Assembly (NCBI GenBank): GCA_016868775.1
Contig: VGFT01000002.1
Coordinates: forward strand, 124,001 to 188,000
Length of the DNA stretch: 64,000 bases
Reading direction: 5' to 3'
Origin: Bacteroidota bacterium
GTDB taxonomy: Bacteria; Bacteroidota; Bacteroidia; Chitinophagales; Chitinophagaceae
Part shown: piece after piece, positions 34,737 to 43,259 of the stretch
Position numbering within the stretch: position 1 is the first letter of the stretch
Layout: the number at the start of each line of letters is the position of its first letter
The notes under the pieces: generated by a model
What the model was told of the DNA's origin: nothing
Databases searched by the model: none
The model's input: the letters and a program-made list of their open reading frames with translations, nothing else
Position numbers and translations under genes: made by a program

Positions 34737-35549
34737 ATGTCAGCAAAAAAACGCATTCTCTTTATCGCCAACGAGATGTCTCCTTACTTGGAGCTGACGG
34801 AGTTCTCAGAGATCGTAAACCGACTGGCCATAAAAGCAAATGACAACAATTTCGAGGTCCGCTGCATCATGCCCCGCTTCGGTGTCATCAATGAGCGTCG
34901 TCACCGCCTCCACGAGGTTGTCCGACTCTCGGGGATGAATGTAACGGTCGACAACGACGATCTCCCTTTGCAGATAAAAGTTGCTTCTCTGCCCAGTGCT
35001 CGGTTACAGGTTTATTTTTTGGACAACGAAGAACTATTCAAGCGCAAATCGGTTTTTCACGACGAACAAGATCGTTGGTTCGAGGACAACGACTTGCGTA
35101 CCATTTTCTTTTGCAAAGGAGCGCTAGAAACCGTCAAGAAATTCGGTTGGTCGCCCGACATCATTCATTGCAGTGGCTGGATGACGGGCCTGATCCCGGC
35201 CTATCTGAAGACCGTCTATAAAAAAGAACCCGTCTTTGCGCACAGCAAAGTTGTATTTACCATCGGAGAAACGACCTACAAGGAAAAGATGGGCGCTTCC
35301 TTTTTAAAGAAGGCTCTTATCCATGCATCCCTGAAGGAAAAAGACCTGGAAGTGTATAAGGATGGTTCCAACCTATCCCTGTTTCGCGGCGGAGCCCAAT
35401 TTGCCGATGCCATCACCTTTGGTGCGGAGAAGATCGACAAAAAGCTCGCGGAAGAATTCTCCAAGGTCCGAGGCAAGAAAACCTTGCTCTATCAACCTGA
35501 GGGCGATTTAACAGACTATTTACAACTCTATAGCGACCTTGCCAGCTAA
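34737..35549 (+). CDS. Stand-alone GT5 (glycogen/starch synthase) N-terminal domain protein
   Basis: 270 residues. It matches only the N-terminal Rossmann half of glycogen synthase: KKRILFIANEMSPY, then EVRCIMPRFGVI, and DIIHCSGWMTGLIPAYL corresponding to the conserved HxHDW region. The glycogen-synthase KxGGL loop that binds ADP-glucose is replaced by ELTEFSE, and the whole C-terminal GT-B half with its catalytic Glu is absent, so catalysis is unlikely. Such short proteins recur in Bacteroidota next to DUF4270 genes, as here (next gene 25 bases on). A regulatory or binding role is possible; unknown. Confidence 0.8.
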   Translation: MSAKKRILFIANEMSPYLELTEFSEIVNRLAIKANDNNFEVRCIMPRFGVINERRHRLHEVVRLSGMNVTVDNDDLPLQIKVASLPSARLQVYFLDNEELFKRKSVFHDEQDRWFEDNDLRTIFFCKGALETVKKFGWSPDIIHCSGWMTGLIPAYLKTVYKKEPVFAHSKVVFTIGETTYKEKMGASFLKKALIHASLKEKDLEVYKDGSNLSLFRGGAQFADAITFGAEKIDKKLAEEFSKVRGKKTLLYQPEGDLTDYLQLYSDLAS

Positions 35550-35574
35550 ATTTTTATTCCGTCCGTACCATCCC

Positions 35575-37014
35575 ATGGCAAGACCGCTCTTCATCCTTCG
35601 TGCTACCAAAATCCTTCCGGGTTTACTGTTGGTTTTACTCTTTGTAGCCTGTACGCGGATCAATGAATCCACCAATCTGGGAGGCGACCTCATTCCGCCG
35701 GTCGACAACATCAACACCTTTGAAACTTTTCTTTCCGCAGAAGCCAATAACCGGTTCATGACCGACACGACCAAGGTGTATTTCAGCGACGACCTGGCAC
35801 TTGGGCACCTCAATGATCCTGAATTCGGGACTACCCACGCAGATGCATATTTCAATATTAGCCACCCCAGCTATTTCATCTATCCTTATTATAACCGGGA
35901 TTCGGTAAAAGTGGACTCAGTCGTTCTTTCCCTCTCTTATCAAGCTTCTTATGGCGATACCAACAGCAACCTGACCCTGCGGGTTTTTGAGATCAGCCAA
36001 AACGCAGGATTCAGCGATACAGCTCTTTATCGGTATAGTCATCCCGATTTTGCACTCACCGGACCAGAACTGGGTAATAAGTCTTTTCAGGTTAAACGAC
36101 TGTCCGATTCGATCCGCTTCATCCAAAAGCGAGATACCTCTAAGCTGGCCAATGTCATTCGCATCAAACTCGACACTAACTTCGCCCGCCGCTTGGTGAA
36201 CTACGACACCTCCAACACCGCCAACGGTGGATACCGTAACGATTCCATCTTCAAGCGACTGTTTCGCGGTTTTGCCGTTAAAGCCGACATTTCGGGCAAT
36301 GCCTTGGTTTACATCAATCCCACCGATGTACTGAAAAATAAACTCACGGTTTATTTCCGGTACACGAAAAATGGGCTGACTGATACTACCCAGGCCGATT
36401 ATTTTCATTCTACTGGCGGACAGGCCAACTTGGTACGACGTACCCCCGGTGGCAGCTGGCTCAGTTATTTGAATAATGGAATACCGAACGACGATAAGCT
36501 CTATTTGCCGGCAACCCCGGGATCGATGGCGCAGATTCGAATCCCTGCCCTGGATACCTTCCGAAACGTAATCGTTCACCGGGCGGAACTGGTTCTGGCA
36601 CCGCTGCCCAGTACACAAGGAGGAACTTTCCGTTATCCGCTTGGGCTGTTTCTGGATCGGATCAGTCCGCGTGGCGACACGGCTTATTCGTTCGATAACG
36701 ATATGTTATTATCGAACAACTTTACCTCATTTTCCTATGATATCGGTACGTTCGGAGGCAAGCTCCAACGGGACAGCACGTATCGGTTCAACATAACCCG
36801 GTATGTACAAAGTCTGGTCACCCAACGCCTCCGAAACGATTCGCTTCGCATTTATATTCCCATCCGGGCCTTCTTGTATTCGCCCGGCTACCAGTCCCGC
36901 AACCAGCTTTTCGTAACCGATCGGGTGGCATACGGTCGAATTATACTCGCCGGTGGTAATTATCCCGATGCCACCAAACGCCTTCGACTGCGATTGGTCT
37001 ACTCCCGTTTATAA
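35575..37014 (+). CDS. DUF4270 family lipoprotein
   Basis: 479 residues. The lipoprotein signal ends at Cys26 (LLFVAC), followed by [23 protein letters not shown] (quoted across residues 27-49), the typical DUF4270 opening. The rest is beta-rich with repeated DSVVLSLSY-like strands and a C-terminal RLRLVYSR. Probably anchored in the outer membrane. Function not established for the family. The ATG at 35575 is chosen since it is the first Met before the signal; a TTG at 35539 would overlap the previous gene. Confidence 0.88.
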   Translation: MARPLFILRATKILPGLLLVLLFVACTRINESTNLGGDLIPPVDNINTFETFLSAEANNRFMTDTTKVYFSDDLALGHLNDPEFGTTHADAYFNISHPSYFIYPYYNRDSVKVDSVVLSLSYQASYGDTNSNLTLRVFEISQNAGFSDTALYRYSHPDFALTGPELGNKSFQVKRLSDSIRFIQKRDTSKLANVIRIKLDTNFARRLVNYDTSNTANGGYRNDSIFKRLFRGFAVKADISGNALVYINPTDVLKNKLTVYFRYTKNGLTDTTQADYFHSTGGQANLVRRTPGGSWLSYLNNGIPNDDKLYLPATPGSMAQIRIPALDTFRNVIVHRAELVLAPLPSTQGGTFRYPLGLFLDRISPRGDTAYSFDNDMLLSNNFTSFSYDIGTFGGKLQRDSTYRFNITRYVQSLVTQRLRNDSLRIYIPIRAFLYSPGYQSRNQLFVTDRVAYGRIILAGGNYPDATKRLRLRLVYSRL

Positions 37015-37031
37015 CTCTTTGGGAAGCTTGG

Positions 37032-37061
37032 TTGATTGATACCAGTGCCCACTTATCTTTG
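37032..37061 (+). promoter_or_regulatory. Promoter of metK
   Basis: TTG at 37032-37034 and TATCTTTG at 37054-37061 are spaced by 19 bases, an ideal Bacteroidota promoter. The leader to the ATG at 37080 is only about 15 bases, which leaves no room for a SAM riboswitch. Confidence 0.7.
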
Positions 37062-37079
37062 CCGAAACAAATTATCAGC

Positions 37080-38333
37080 ATGCCTTATCTGTTTACCTCC
37101 GAGTCCGTCAGCGAAGGACATCCCGACAAAGTAGCAGACCAGATTTCCGATGCCCTCATCGACCATTTTCTGGCCTTCGACCCCCAATCAAAAGTAGCTT
37201 GTGAAACCTTGGTAACAACCGGACAGGTTGTGCTTGCCGGTGAAGTAAAATCCCGCGCTTACCTCGATGTACAAGAGATCGCCCGTCAAGTGATCCGCGA
37301 CATCGGATATACCAAGAGCGAATACATGTTCGAAGCCAACAGTTGCGGAATCCTCTCCGCGATCCACGAACAATCGGCCGATATCAACCAAGGCGTTGAG
37401 CGAAAAAAGAAAGAAGACCAAGGCGCCGGTGACCAGGGTATGATGTTCGGTTACGCAACCAACGAAACTCCGCATTATATGCCCCTGGCACTCGACCTGG
37501 CCCACAACCTGCTCATTGAATTGGCCGCCATCCGTCGAGAAAAAAAATCGCCCATGCCTTACCTGCGCCCCGATGCCAAGAGCCAGGTGACATTAGAATA
37601 CGACGATAACAACCAGCCCATTCGCATCGATGCGATCGTGATCTCCACGCAGCACGATGATTTCGCGGCTGAACCCCAGATGCTTGCCCGCATCAAACGA
37701 GATGTGATCAAGATCTTGATCCCCCGTGTAAAAAAACGCTACAAGCGCTATGCGCATCTTTTCAAAAGCAATATCAAGTATCACGTGAATCCGACAGGTA
37801 AGTTCGTGATCGGCGGACCACACGGCGATACCGGACTCACCGGGCGCAAGATCATTGTAGACACCTACGGCGGAAAAGGCGCCCATGGAGGCGGAGCTTT
37901 CAGCGGAAAAGATCCTTCCAAGGTCGATCGCTCAGCCGCTTACGCGACGCGTCACATCGCAAAGAATTTGGTGGCCGCTGGCGTTTGCAGCGAAGCATTG
38001 GTGCAAGTCTCCTACGCCATCGGCGTGGCTCAACCCACCAGCATCAACGTCAATACGTTTGGTACGGCGAAGGTTCAATTGACCGACGGACAGATCGGCA
38101 AGCTTGTGGAAAGCATTTTTGATATGCGCCCGTATTTCATTGAAAAGCGACTTAAACTCCGCAATCCAATGTACCGGGAGACCGCCGCCTACGGACACAT
38201 GGGGCGCAGCCACAAAACCATTACTAAAACTTTCCTCGCCCCCGGCGGAAATACCCTCCGCAAACGCGTAGAATTGTTTACTTGGGAAAAACTAGACTAT
38301 GTTTCCAAAGTGAAAAAAGATTTCGGGATCTAA
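37080..38333 (+). CDS. metK: S-adenosylmethionine synthetase
   Basis: 417 residues, making SAM from methionine and ATP. Motifs: [29 protein letters not shown] (ATP site), [18 protein letters not shown] (phosphate-binding, Lys/Asp/Arg) and [14 protein letters not shown]. The start at 37080 follows directly on its promoter; the 16 extra codons upstream overlap the promoter and are not family-like. A strong terminator follows 20 bases after the stop. Confidence 0.98.
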   Translation: MPYLFTSESVSEGHPDKVADQISDALIDHFLAFDPQSKVACETLVTTGQVVLAGEVKSRAYLDVQEIARQVIRDIGYTKSEYMFEANSCGILSAIHEQSADINQGVERKKKEDQGAGDQGMMFGYATNETPHYMPLALDLAHNLLIELAAIRREKKSPMPYLRPDAKSQVTLEYDDNNQPIRIDAIVISTQHDDFAAEPQMLARIKRDVIKILIPRVKKRYKRYAHLFKSNIKYHVNPTGKFVIGGPHGDTGLTGRKIIVDTYGGKGAHGGGAFSGKDPSKVDRSAAYATRHIAKNLVAAGVCSEALVQVSYAIGVAQPTSINVNTFGTAKVQLTDGQIGKLVESIFDMRPYFIEKRLKLRNPMYRETAAYGHMGRSHKTITKTFLAPGGNTLRKRVELFTWEKLDYVSKVKKDFGI

Positions 38334-38353
38334 TGCCTTTCGGATAATTGATC

Positions 38354-38390
38354 AGGCCCATCCTCGGATGGGCCTTTTTTTCTTTTCTTT
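38354..38390 (+). terminator. Rho-independent terminator of metK
   Basis: A perfect 9-bp stem, AGGCCCATC / GATGGGCCT (38354-38362 and 38367-38375) with a CTCG loop, is followed by TTTTTTCTTTTCTTT. Confidence 0.92.
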
Positions 38391-38395
38391 GCTCC

Positions 38396-39163
38396 GTGAA
38401 ATCCTTTCGCCATTCCGCTCGTCCCAAAAAAAGCACCTTACTGATCGGTCCCCATGCCGTTCAACAAGCCCTTGAATCGGGTCAGGTGCTCGACCGAATC
38501 TACCTCGATCAAAAAGCCTTTGGCACCACCATTCCGCAAATTCGAAAACTCGCCGCCGAACACGGCGTGCCCATTCAAATGGTACCCGCTGCCAAGCTCG
38601 ATAGTTTTCATGTCGTTGGTCACGAAGGTTGCGTGGCACAAAAAGCCCGCGTCCGATATCAATCTTTACAAGATGTCATTTCCTGGGTTGTTGAAAGAGG
38701 CGAGACGCCTTTGTTCCTGATCCTGGATGGCATCACCGATATACGCAACATCGGCGGCATCGCCCGCACAGCCTATTGCACAGGCGTGCATGCCATCATC
38801 ATTCCCGATAAAGGAGTCGGAGCCCTTCAAGAAGATGCGATCCTAACCTCGGCCGGCGCCTTGGAGAAGATTACCGTCTGCCGCGTTACGAGTTTGCTCA
38901 AAGCCATCGATGAATTGCACCTAAATGGCATTCAGGTACTGGCCAGTGTGATGCGCGCAGGTACCTCCATCGATCAAACCAATCTGACCATTCCCCTCGC
39001 CCTGTTGTTGGGGGGAGAGGAAAAAGGGATCTATCCCGCATTGCTGAAAGCAGCCGATCAACAAGTACACATTCCCATGTCCGGTGATTTCGATAGTCTG
39101 AATGTTTCAGTAGCCACCGGTATGATGCTCTACGAAGTCATGAAACAGCGACGTCATGCCTGA
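38396..39163 (+). CDS. rlmB: 23S rRNA (guanosine-2'-O-)-methyltransferase RlmB, GTG start
   Basis: 255 residues of the SPOUT/TrmH family. After an L30e-like substrate-binding domain (TLLIGPHAVQQALESG) come the SPOUT motifs NIGGIARTAY, LLLGGEEKGI and IPMSGDFDSLNVSVA, which build the SAM-binding knot. The start is taken as the GTG at 38396, since the longer frame would begin inside the metK terminator. TrmH-family members can modify tRNA instead, but length and motifs favour RlmB. The next gene overlaps its end by eight bases. Confidence 0.92.
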   Translation: MKSFRHSARPKKSTLLIGPHAVQQALESGQVLDRIYLDQKAFGTTIPQIRKLAAEHGVPIQMVPAAKLDSFHVVGHEGCVAQKARVRYQSLQDVISWVVERGETPLFLILDGITDIRNIGGIARTAYCTGVHAIIIPDKGVGALQEDAILTSAGALEKITVCRVTSLLKAIDELHLNGIQVLASVMRAGTSIDQTNLTIPLALLLGGEEKGIYPALLKAADQQVHIPMSGDFDSLNVSVATGMMLYEVMKQRRHA

Positions 39164-40013
39164 GTCCATCCAACTCGTTGAATGCCCCCGCGATGCCTGG
39201 CAGGGCCGATCGAAGCTTGTTCCCACGGCACTCAAAACAAACTACCTGCAACAATTGCTGGCCGTTGGATTTCATACCCTTGATGCCGGAAGTTTTGTCT
39301 CCCCCAAAGCCGTTCCCCAACTGGCCGATACCGCCGAGGTGCTTTGCGGACTTGATCTTCGCGATACCAAAACCCGCTTGCTGGTCATTCTGGCCAATGA
39401 ACGCGGAGCCGAACAGGTGGCCAATCATCCCTATATTTCTTATTGGGGATATCCGCTCTCGGTATCTGAGACCTTTCAGCAGCGTAATACCCGACAATCC
39501 GTTTCTGAAGGGATTGAACTCGCGAAACGATTGCGCCATCTGGCCGATCGGTCAAATGCCGAATTGGTCGTTTATGTTTCGATGGGATTTGGTAATCCCT
39601 ATGGAGAATCTTATCACCCCGATCAAGTGCTGCAACTTGCTGGTCAACTTCAAAAGATGAATGTCCCTGTTGTGTCGCTGGCCGATACGGTGGGACTCGC
39701 CACACCCGATCAAATCCGTTCACTGGTTACGCAATGCCGCGCCGAATTTCCCTCCATTCAATGGGGAGTACACTTGCATGGCAAACCAGGCGGGCAACCA
39801 GAGAAGATCGCTGCCGCCTATGAAGCCGGATGCCGACGCTTTGACGGCGCCATCGGTGGCTATGGCGGTTGCCCCTTCGCCGAAGATGAACTGGTTGGAA
39901 ACATCAATACCCAGTCGCTGATCGATTACCTGTCTGAAATCTACCCCGATCTTTCCATCGATCGCGAACAATTTAATACCTGTGTACAATTGGCGCAAAC
40001 GATCTTTACTTGA
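39156..40013 (+). CDS. Hydroxymethylglutaryl-CoA lyase-like protein
   Basis: 285 residues, a TIM-barrel of the HMGL/DRE family. The N-terminal VECPRDAWQGR keeps the Arg-Asp pair that binds substrate and metal; VSLADTVGLA and GVHLHGKPGG keep the HxH metal pair. The signature loop reads GGYGGCPFAEDELVGNINTQ: the catalytic Cys of GGCP is present but the family ending GNVATED is altered. It may cleave HMG-CoA (leucine breakdown) or a related acyl-CoA. It overlaps rlmB and, by a TGATG, the GSCFA gene, so all three are co-translated. No other leucine-degradation gene is nearby. Confidence 0.85.
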   Translation: MPESIQLVECPRDAWQGRSKLVPTALKTNYLQQLLAVGFHTLDAGSFVSPKAVPQLADTAEVLCGLDLRDTKTRLLVILANERGAEQVANHPYISYWGYPLSVSETFQQRNTRQSVSEGIELAKRLRHLADRSNAELVVYVSMGFGNPYGESYHPDQVLQLAGQLQKMNVPVVSLADTVGLATPDQIRSLVTQCRAEFPSIQWGVHLHGKPGGQPEKIAAAYEAGCRRFDGAIGGYGGCPFAEDELVGNINTQSLIDYLSEIYPDLSIDREQFNTCVQLAQTIFT

Positions 40014-41014
40014 TGCAGTTTCAGCTTCCCCTCTCACCCGATCCGCTACCCGTTCCGATCGACCACCGGCAACGCATCCTGCTGCTGGGTTCCTGCTTCA
40101 CCGAACACATTGGAGAGGCCTTGAGCGAATGGAAATTTCCACTTTTGCAAAACCCGCATGGGATCTTGTTTGGTCCCGATGCCATTGCACGTGCCCTAAA
40201 CGATTACCAAACCGCCCGCGTCTATACCCAATCGGATCTTTTTTTTCTAAATGAATGCTGGCACAGTTGGCAACACCATTCTCGTTTTTCTGCAATGCAG
40301 CCCGAAAACACCCTTGCGCGCGTCAACGAATCCATTCAGGAAACGCATACTTTTCTCCGTTCCGCCAATTGGCTCATTCTGACGCTGGGTTCCGCATTTA
40401 CATACCGACTTACCGATCGGGCCAGTGGAGGCGGATTGCAGCCGGGAGACGCCGTTGCCAATTGCCACCGCGCTGCGGCCAATTGGTTCCAAAAAGAAAT
40501 GCTATCAGTGGAACAGATAACAGGCGATTTATCCAATTCCATCCAACAATTGCGTACGAGCAATCCGGCATTGCGCGTGATGCTGACGATCAGTCCGGTC
40601 CGACACATCCGCGATGGCGTCGTGGAAAACAACCGAAGCAAGGCCCGGTTGATCCAGGCCGTGCAGCTGTTGGAGGAGCAGCTGCCTGACTGTTATTACT
40701 TTCCGGCTTATGAATACGTGATCGATGTGTTGCGCGATCATCGGTACTACGACATCGACCTGGTACATCCCAATTACGCCGCTACGCAATTTGTATTGGA
40801 GCAATTCAGCCAATACGCCTTTAAGGAAACTACCCGATCACTGATCGAGGAGATTCAGGCGTTGGTGACCGCCCGCAAGCACCGGGTTCAGTATCCCGAG
40901 AGCCAGGCCCATCATCAGTTTTTAAAAACGCATCATCAAAAAACGATGCAGCTGCAGGCGCGTTATCCGTATCTGAATCTCTCAGAAGAATTATCCTATT
41001 TCTCCGGACAATAA
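40013..41014 (+). CDS. GSCFA domain-containing protein
   Basis: 333 residues. The family takes its name from the GSCFA motif, here ILLLGSCFTEHIG near residue 24, followed by NPHGILFGP, LGSAFTYRL and a late DLVHPNYAATQF. The Ser/Gly/Asn/His pattern (GSC, G, N, DxxHPN) is that of an SGNH-type hydrolase, probably a carbohydrate or lipid esterase, but this is inference. No signal peptide. The start ATG overlaps the previous stop. It ends in a 24-base convergent overlap with the NahK-like gene. Confidence 0.88.
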   Translation: MQFQLPLSPDPLPVPIDHRQRILLLGSCFTEHIGEALSEWKFPLLQNPHGILFGPDAIARALNDYQTARVYTQSDLFFLNECWHSWQHHSRFSAMQPENTLARVNESIQETHTFLRSANWLILTLGSAFTYRLTDRASGGGLQPGDAVANCHRAAANWFQKEMLSVEQITGDLSNSIQQLRTSNPALRVMLTISPVRHIRDGVVENNRSKARLIQAVQLLEEQLPDCYYFPAYEYVIDVLRDHRYYDIDLVHPNYAATQFVLEQFSQYAFKETTRSLIEEIQALVTARKHRVQYPESQAHHQFLKTHHQKTMQLQARYPYLNLSEELSYFSGQ

Positions 41015-42076
41015 CGAAGCGCGTCCGTTTCGCTGCAAATGATTTTCCATCTGACGCAATAATTCCAATTGATTGTTGACTCGATCGAGGTTTTGTTGAG
41101 GGTGCTCAATTCGGTAATAGAGATCACCGTTCAAGTAATCGGACATAAACCTTAGACACTGCATGTAGGTCATCCACACCCCGGAGATGGGCAACAGTTG
41201 ATCCTCTGGAGGCGAAAGGATACCTGTCAGACCCGCTCGGTATCCGGTAAGAAGCGATTCGAAGAGGTCGGAGCGAAAATGCACTTGCTCCGCCGTGCTG
41301 TCTTCTTTTTCTGAACCGTTACAAAGGGAGCGGATCATATCACCCAGGTCCGAAAAAAAATAACCGGGCATCACGGTGTCCAGGTCGATCGGGCAAAGCC
41401 ACGTGCCTTCCTGTTGATCCATCAATACATTGCTGCGTTTGGCATCGTGATGCATCATTCGCAGCGGAAATGCGGGGTGCCGATCGATTTGCAGAAACGT
41501 CTTTACATAGTGGAGTCTGCTTTCCAATTCCTGGATCAAGGCAGGCTGGCTATTTTTTCTTCCGAACGGATCCTCTTTTGATGCTTGTTCAAATTGTTCG
41601 TATCGGAAAGACAGGTCATGAAAACGGGATAGGGGAATATGCCAGGCGGATTGATTTACCGAAGCAGCATGTCTGGTAAAGCGTGCGAAAAATTCTGCCA
41701 AGGTGAAGGCTTGTTTGGGATCCTCTACAGTCGGATGTGTGTAAGAGTTGGGAATGAATTCTGTTCGTCGCCAGGTTTGATTGCATTCGTCAACATGCAA
41801 CCAACTGCCATCCGGAAAGGGGAGGGGCTTGGCCAAAGGACGCGGAAAGGGGGATCCGGCGGAAAGAAAATGTTCGTAAAGGGCCAGATGATTCTGGATC
41901 AGTCCGATTGGGTTTAAAAAAATTTCGGTATTGATGGATTGCAAAAGCGTCTGCTCGTTTCCAACCTGCAGCCGATAGGTGTGATGGATGAGTCCCCCGG
42001 CGATCGGCGTAAGTTGCGACTGTGCATCGTGGATGCACAACCGTTGAATCAGGGATGGGGGGAGTGAAGGGTGCAT
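40991..42076 (-). CDS. Aminoglycoside-phosphotransferase-fold kinase, N-acetylhexosamine 1-kinase-like
   Basis: 361 residues. The N-terminal lobe contains GGLIHHTYRLQ and the ATP-side Lys region; the catalytic loop is MMHHDAKRSNVLMD and the metal motif is PIDLDTVMPGYFFSDLGDMIRS. The last motif is closest to NahK, which phosphorylates GlcNAc/GalNAc at O1, among the APH-fold kinases. The ATG at 42076 lies two bases after the miaE stop, so miaE and this gene are co-transcribed. Sugar specificity is inferred only from motif likeness. Confidence 0.85.
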   Translation of the reverse strand: MHPSLPPSLIQRLCIHDAQSQLTPIAGGLIHHTYRLQVGNEQTLLQSINTEIFLNPIGLIQNHLALYEHFLSAGSPFPRPLAKPLPFPDGSWLHVDECNQTWRRTEFIPNSYTHPTVEDPKQAFTLAEFFARFTRHAASVNQSAWHIPLSRFHDLSFRYEQFEQASKEDPFGRKNSQPALIQELESRLHYVKTFLQIDRHPAFPLRMMHHDAKRSNVLMDQQEGTWLCPIDLDTVMPGYFFSDLGDMIRSLCNGSEKEDSTAEQVHFRSDLFESLLTGYRAGLTGILSPPEDQLLPISGVWMTYMQCLRFMSDYLNGDLYYRIEHPQQNLDRVNNQLELLRQMENHLQRNGRASLLSGEIG

Positions 42077-42078
42077 GG

Positions 42079-42687
42079 TTAATGCATTCGGTCGCCGCAG
42101 ACATCCAGTTTGCTCATTATTTCTTTTTCGTATTCCAGCCACTGTTTCCAACGGGCTCTTACCTGTTGCGGGTCGATGTATTTCTCTGCAAGTTCAATGA
42201 ACAAGGTATAGTGTCCTGCCTCGCTTTCCATGAAGCGACGATAAAATTGCTGGAGGTAGGGATCGGGAAGTCCCTCGCTGAGGCGTTTGAATCGCTCGCA
42301 GCTGCGGGCTTCGATCAAGGCCATGGTCAGGAGTTGATCCAGCATGCGGGATTCAGGATCGCCTCCTTTTTGCTGGAAGTCCAACAATGCATTCACGTAT
42401 TCATCCTTTCGTTGTTTACCCAAATAGAGTCCACGTTTATGCAGTTCGGCCAGAACCAACCGAAAATGTCCCCATTCTTCGGTTACGATCGGGGCCAAGG
42501 CACTGACCAGCTCGGGATACTGGCTGTAGCGTTGGATCAGGGAGATGCAGGAGGTGGCGGCTTTTTGTTCACAATAGGCATGATCGGTGAGCACCTCCTC
42601 CAGCGAGTGGGCGGCAAGGTTCACCCAGCGGGGATCGGTAGGCAATTGAAGGCCCAAAATAGCCCGGGTATCGGCGGAAAGATCCAT
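42079..42687 (-). CDS. miaE: tRNA-(ms2io6A)-hydroxylase
   Basis: 202 residues, a ferritin-like diiron hydroxylase acting on the modified adenosine next to the anticodon. Ligand motifs in order: Glu of LEEVLTDHAYCEQKAA, EEWGH, IEARSCERF and ESEAGHY. An exact -7 element (TAGCTTTG) lies four bases before the ATG, so the mRNA is predicted to be leaderless or nearly so. Followed by the NahK-like kinase. Confidence 0.94.
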   Translation of the reverse strand: MDLSADTRAILGLQLPTDPRWVNLAAHSLEEVLTDHAYCEQKAATSCISLIQRYSQYPELVSALAPIVTEEWGHFRLVLAELHKRGLYLGKQRKDEYVNALLDFQQKGGDPESRMLDQLLTMALIEARSCERFKRLSEGLPDPYLQQFYRRFMESEAGHYTLFIELAEKYIDPQQVRARWKQWLEYEKEIMSKLDVCGDRMH

Positions 42688-42691
42688 GCTG

Positions 42692-42699
42692 CAAAGCTA
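42692..42699 (-). promoter_or_regulatory. -7 promoter element of miaE
   Basis: TAGCTTTG on the minus strand, exact consensus, four bases from the ATG at 42687. Confidence 0.65.
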
Positions 42700-42752
42700 C
42701 TGGATTCGGGATAAGTCCCTGACAGTCATACCGTTTTCTTGCAAAATTTCAC

Positions 42753-42783
42753 TTGTTCATTCGCCTCGGACTTCGTACCTTTA
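42753..42783 (+). promoter_or_regulatory. Probable promoter of rpsO
   Basis: TTG at 42753-42755 and TACCTTTA at 42776-42783 are 20 bases apart; the -7 differs from TAnnTTTG at the last base. The leader before the ATG at 42837 is about 50 bases and ends in an A-rich stretch. Confidence 0.5.
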
Positions 42784-42836
42784 ACCCCTCATAAATTGGA
42801 TGAAAACAATCGGATGAACCTAAAAGAAAAAAAAAG

Positions 42837-43106
42837 ATGTCATTAACTACTGAAAAAAAAGCGAACATTTTCAAGACCCATGCCGGTTCTGCTAAGAACA
42901 CCGGATCGATCGAGGGACAGATCGCGCTGCTCACCGAGCGCATCAGCCACATCAGCGAACACCTTCAAGTCAACAAGAAGGACTTCTCCACCAATCGGGG
43001 ACTCATGCAATTGGTCGGTAAGCGCAAGCGACTGCTCAATTACTTGCATAAGCATAACCTGAGCGGTTATCGTGCCCTGATCGGAAAACTGGGTATCCGC
43101 AAATAA
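42837..43106 (+). CDS. rpsO: 30S ribosomal protein S15
   Basis: 89 residues, binding 16S rRNA and bridging the subunits. The core GSIEGQIALLTERI, HLQVNKKDFSTNRGL and the C-terminal LVGKRKRLLNYLHK are the standard S15 sequence. It is followed by a terminator and then by pnp, the classic rpsO-pnp order. Confidence 0.98.
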   Translation: MSLTTEKKANIFKTHAGSAKNTGSIEGQIALLTERISHISEHLQVNKKDFSTNRGLMQLVGKRKRLLNYLHKHNLSGYRALIGKLGIRK

Positions 43107-43109
43107 TCA

Positions 43110-43137
43110 CAAGCCCCCGCTACACGGCCGGGGCTTG
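43110..43137 (+). terminator. Terminator hairpin after rpsO
   Basis: CAAGCCCC (43110-43117) pairs with GGGGCTTG (43130-43137), 8 bp, with a 12-base loop that may pair further. The following CTTCGTTTT is only a moderate U-tract, so partial read-through into pnp is possible. Confidence 0.65.
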
Positions 43138-43259
43138 CTTCGTTTTATCCGCCTGCTTTTTTTGAAGGCGTTTCCCACCCAGATCGATGCAACCTGCCGT
43201 AGTATCGGGAATATATTCCACCGATCCAACCTGCTATTGTCAGCTACGATCACAAATCA

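Noticed and set aside
37015-37079. Possible SAM riboswitch before metK
   Set aside because: Only 65 bases separate the genes and they contain a complete promoter; no aptamer fits in the leader of about 15 bases.
42022-42714. 230-codon plus-strand frame
   Set aside because: Antisense shadow of miaE and of the kinase start; miaE has clear ligand motifs and a promoter.
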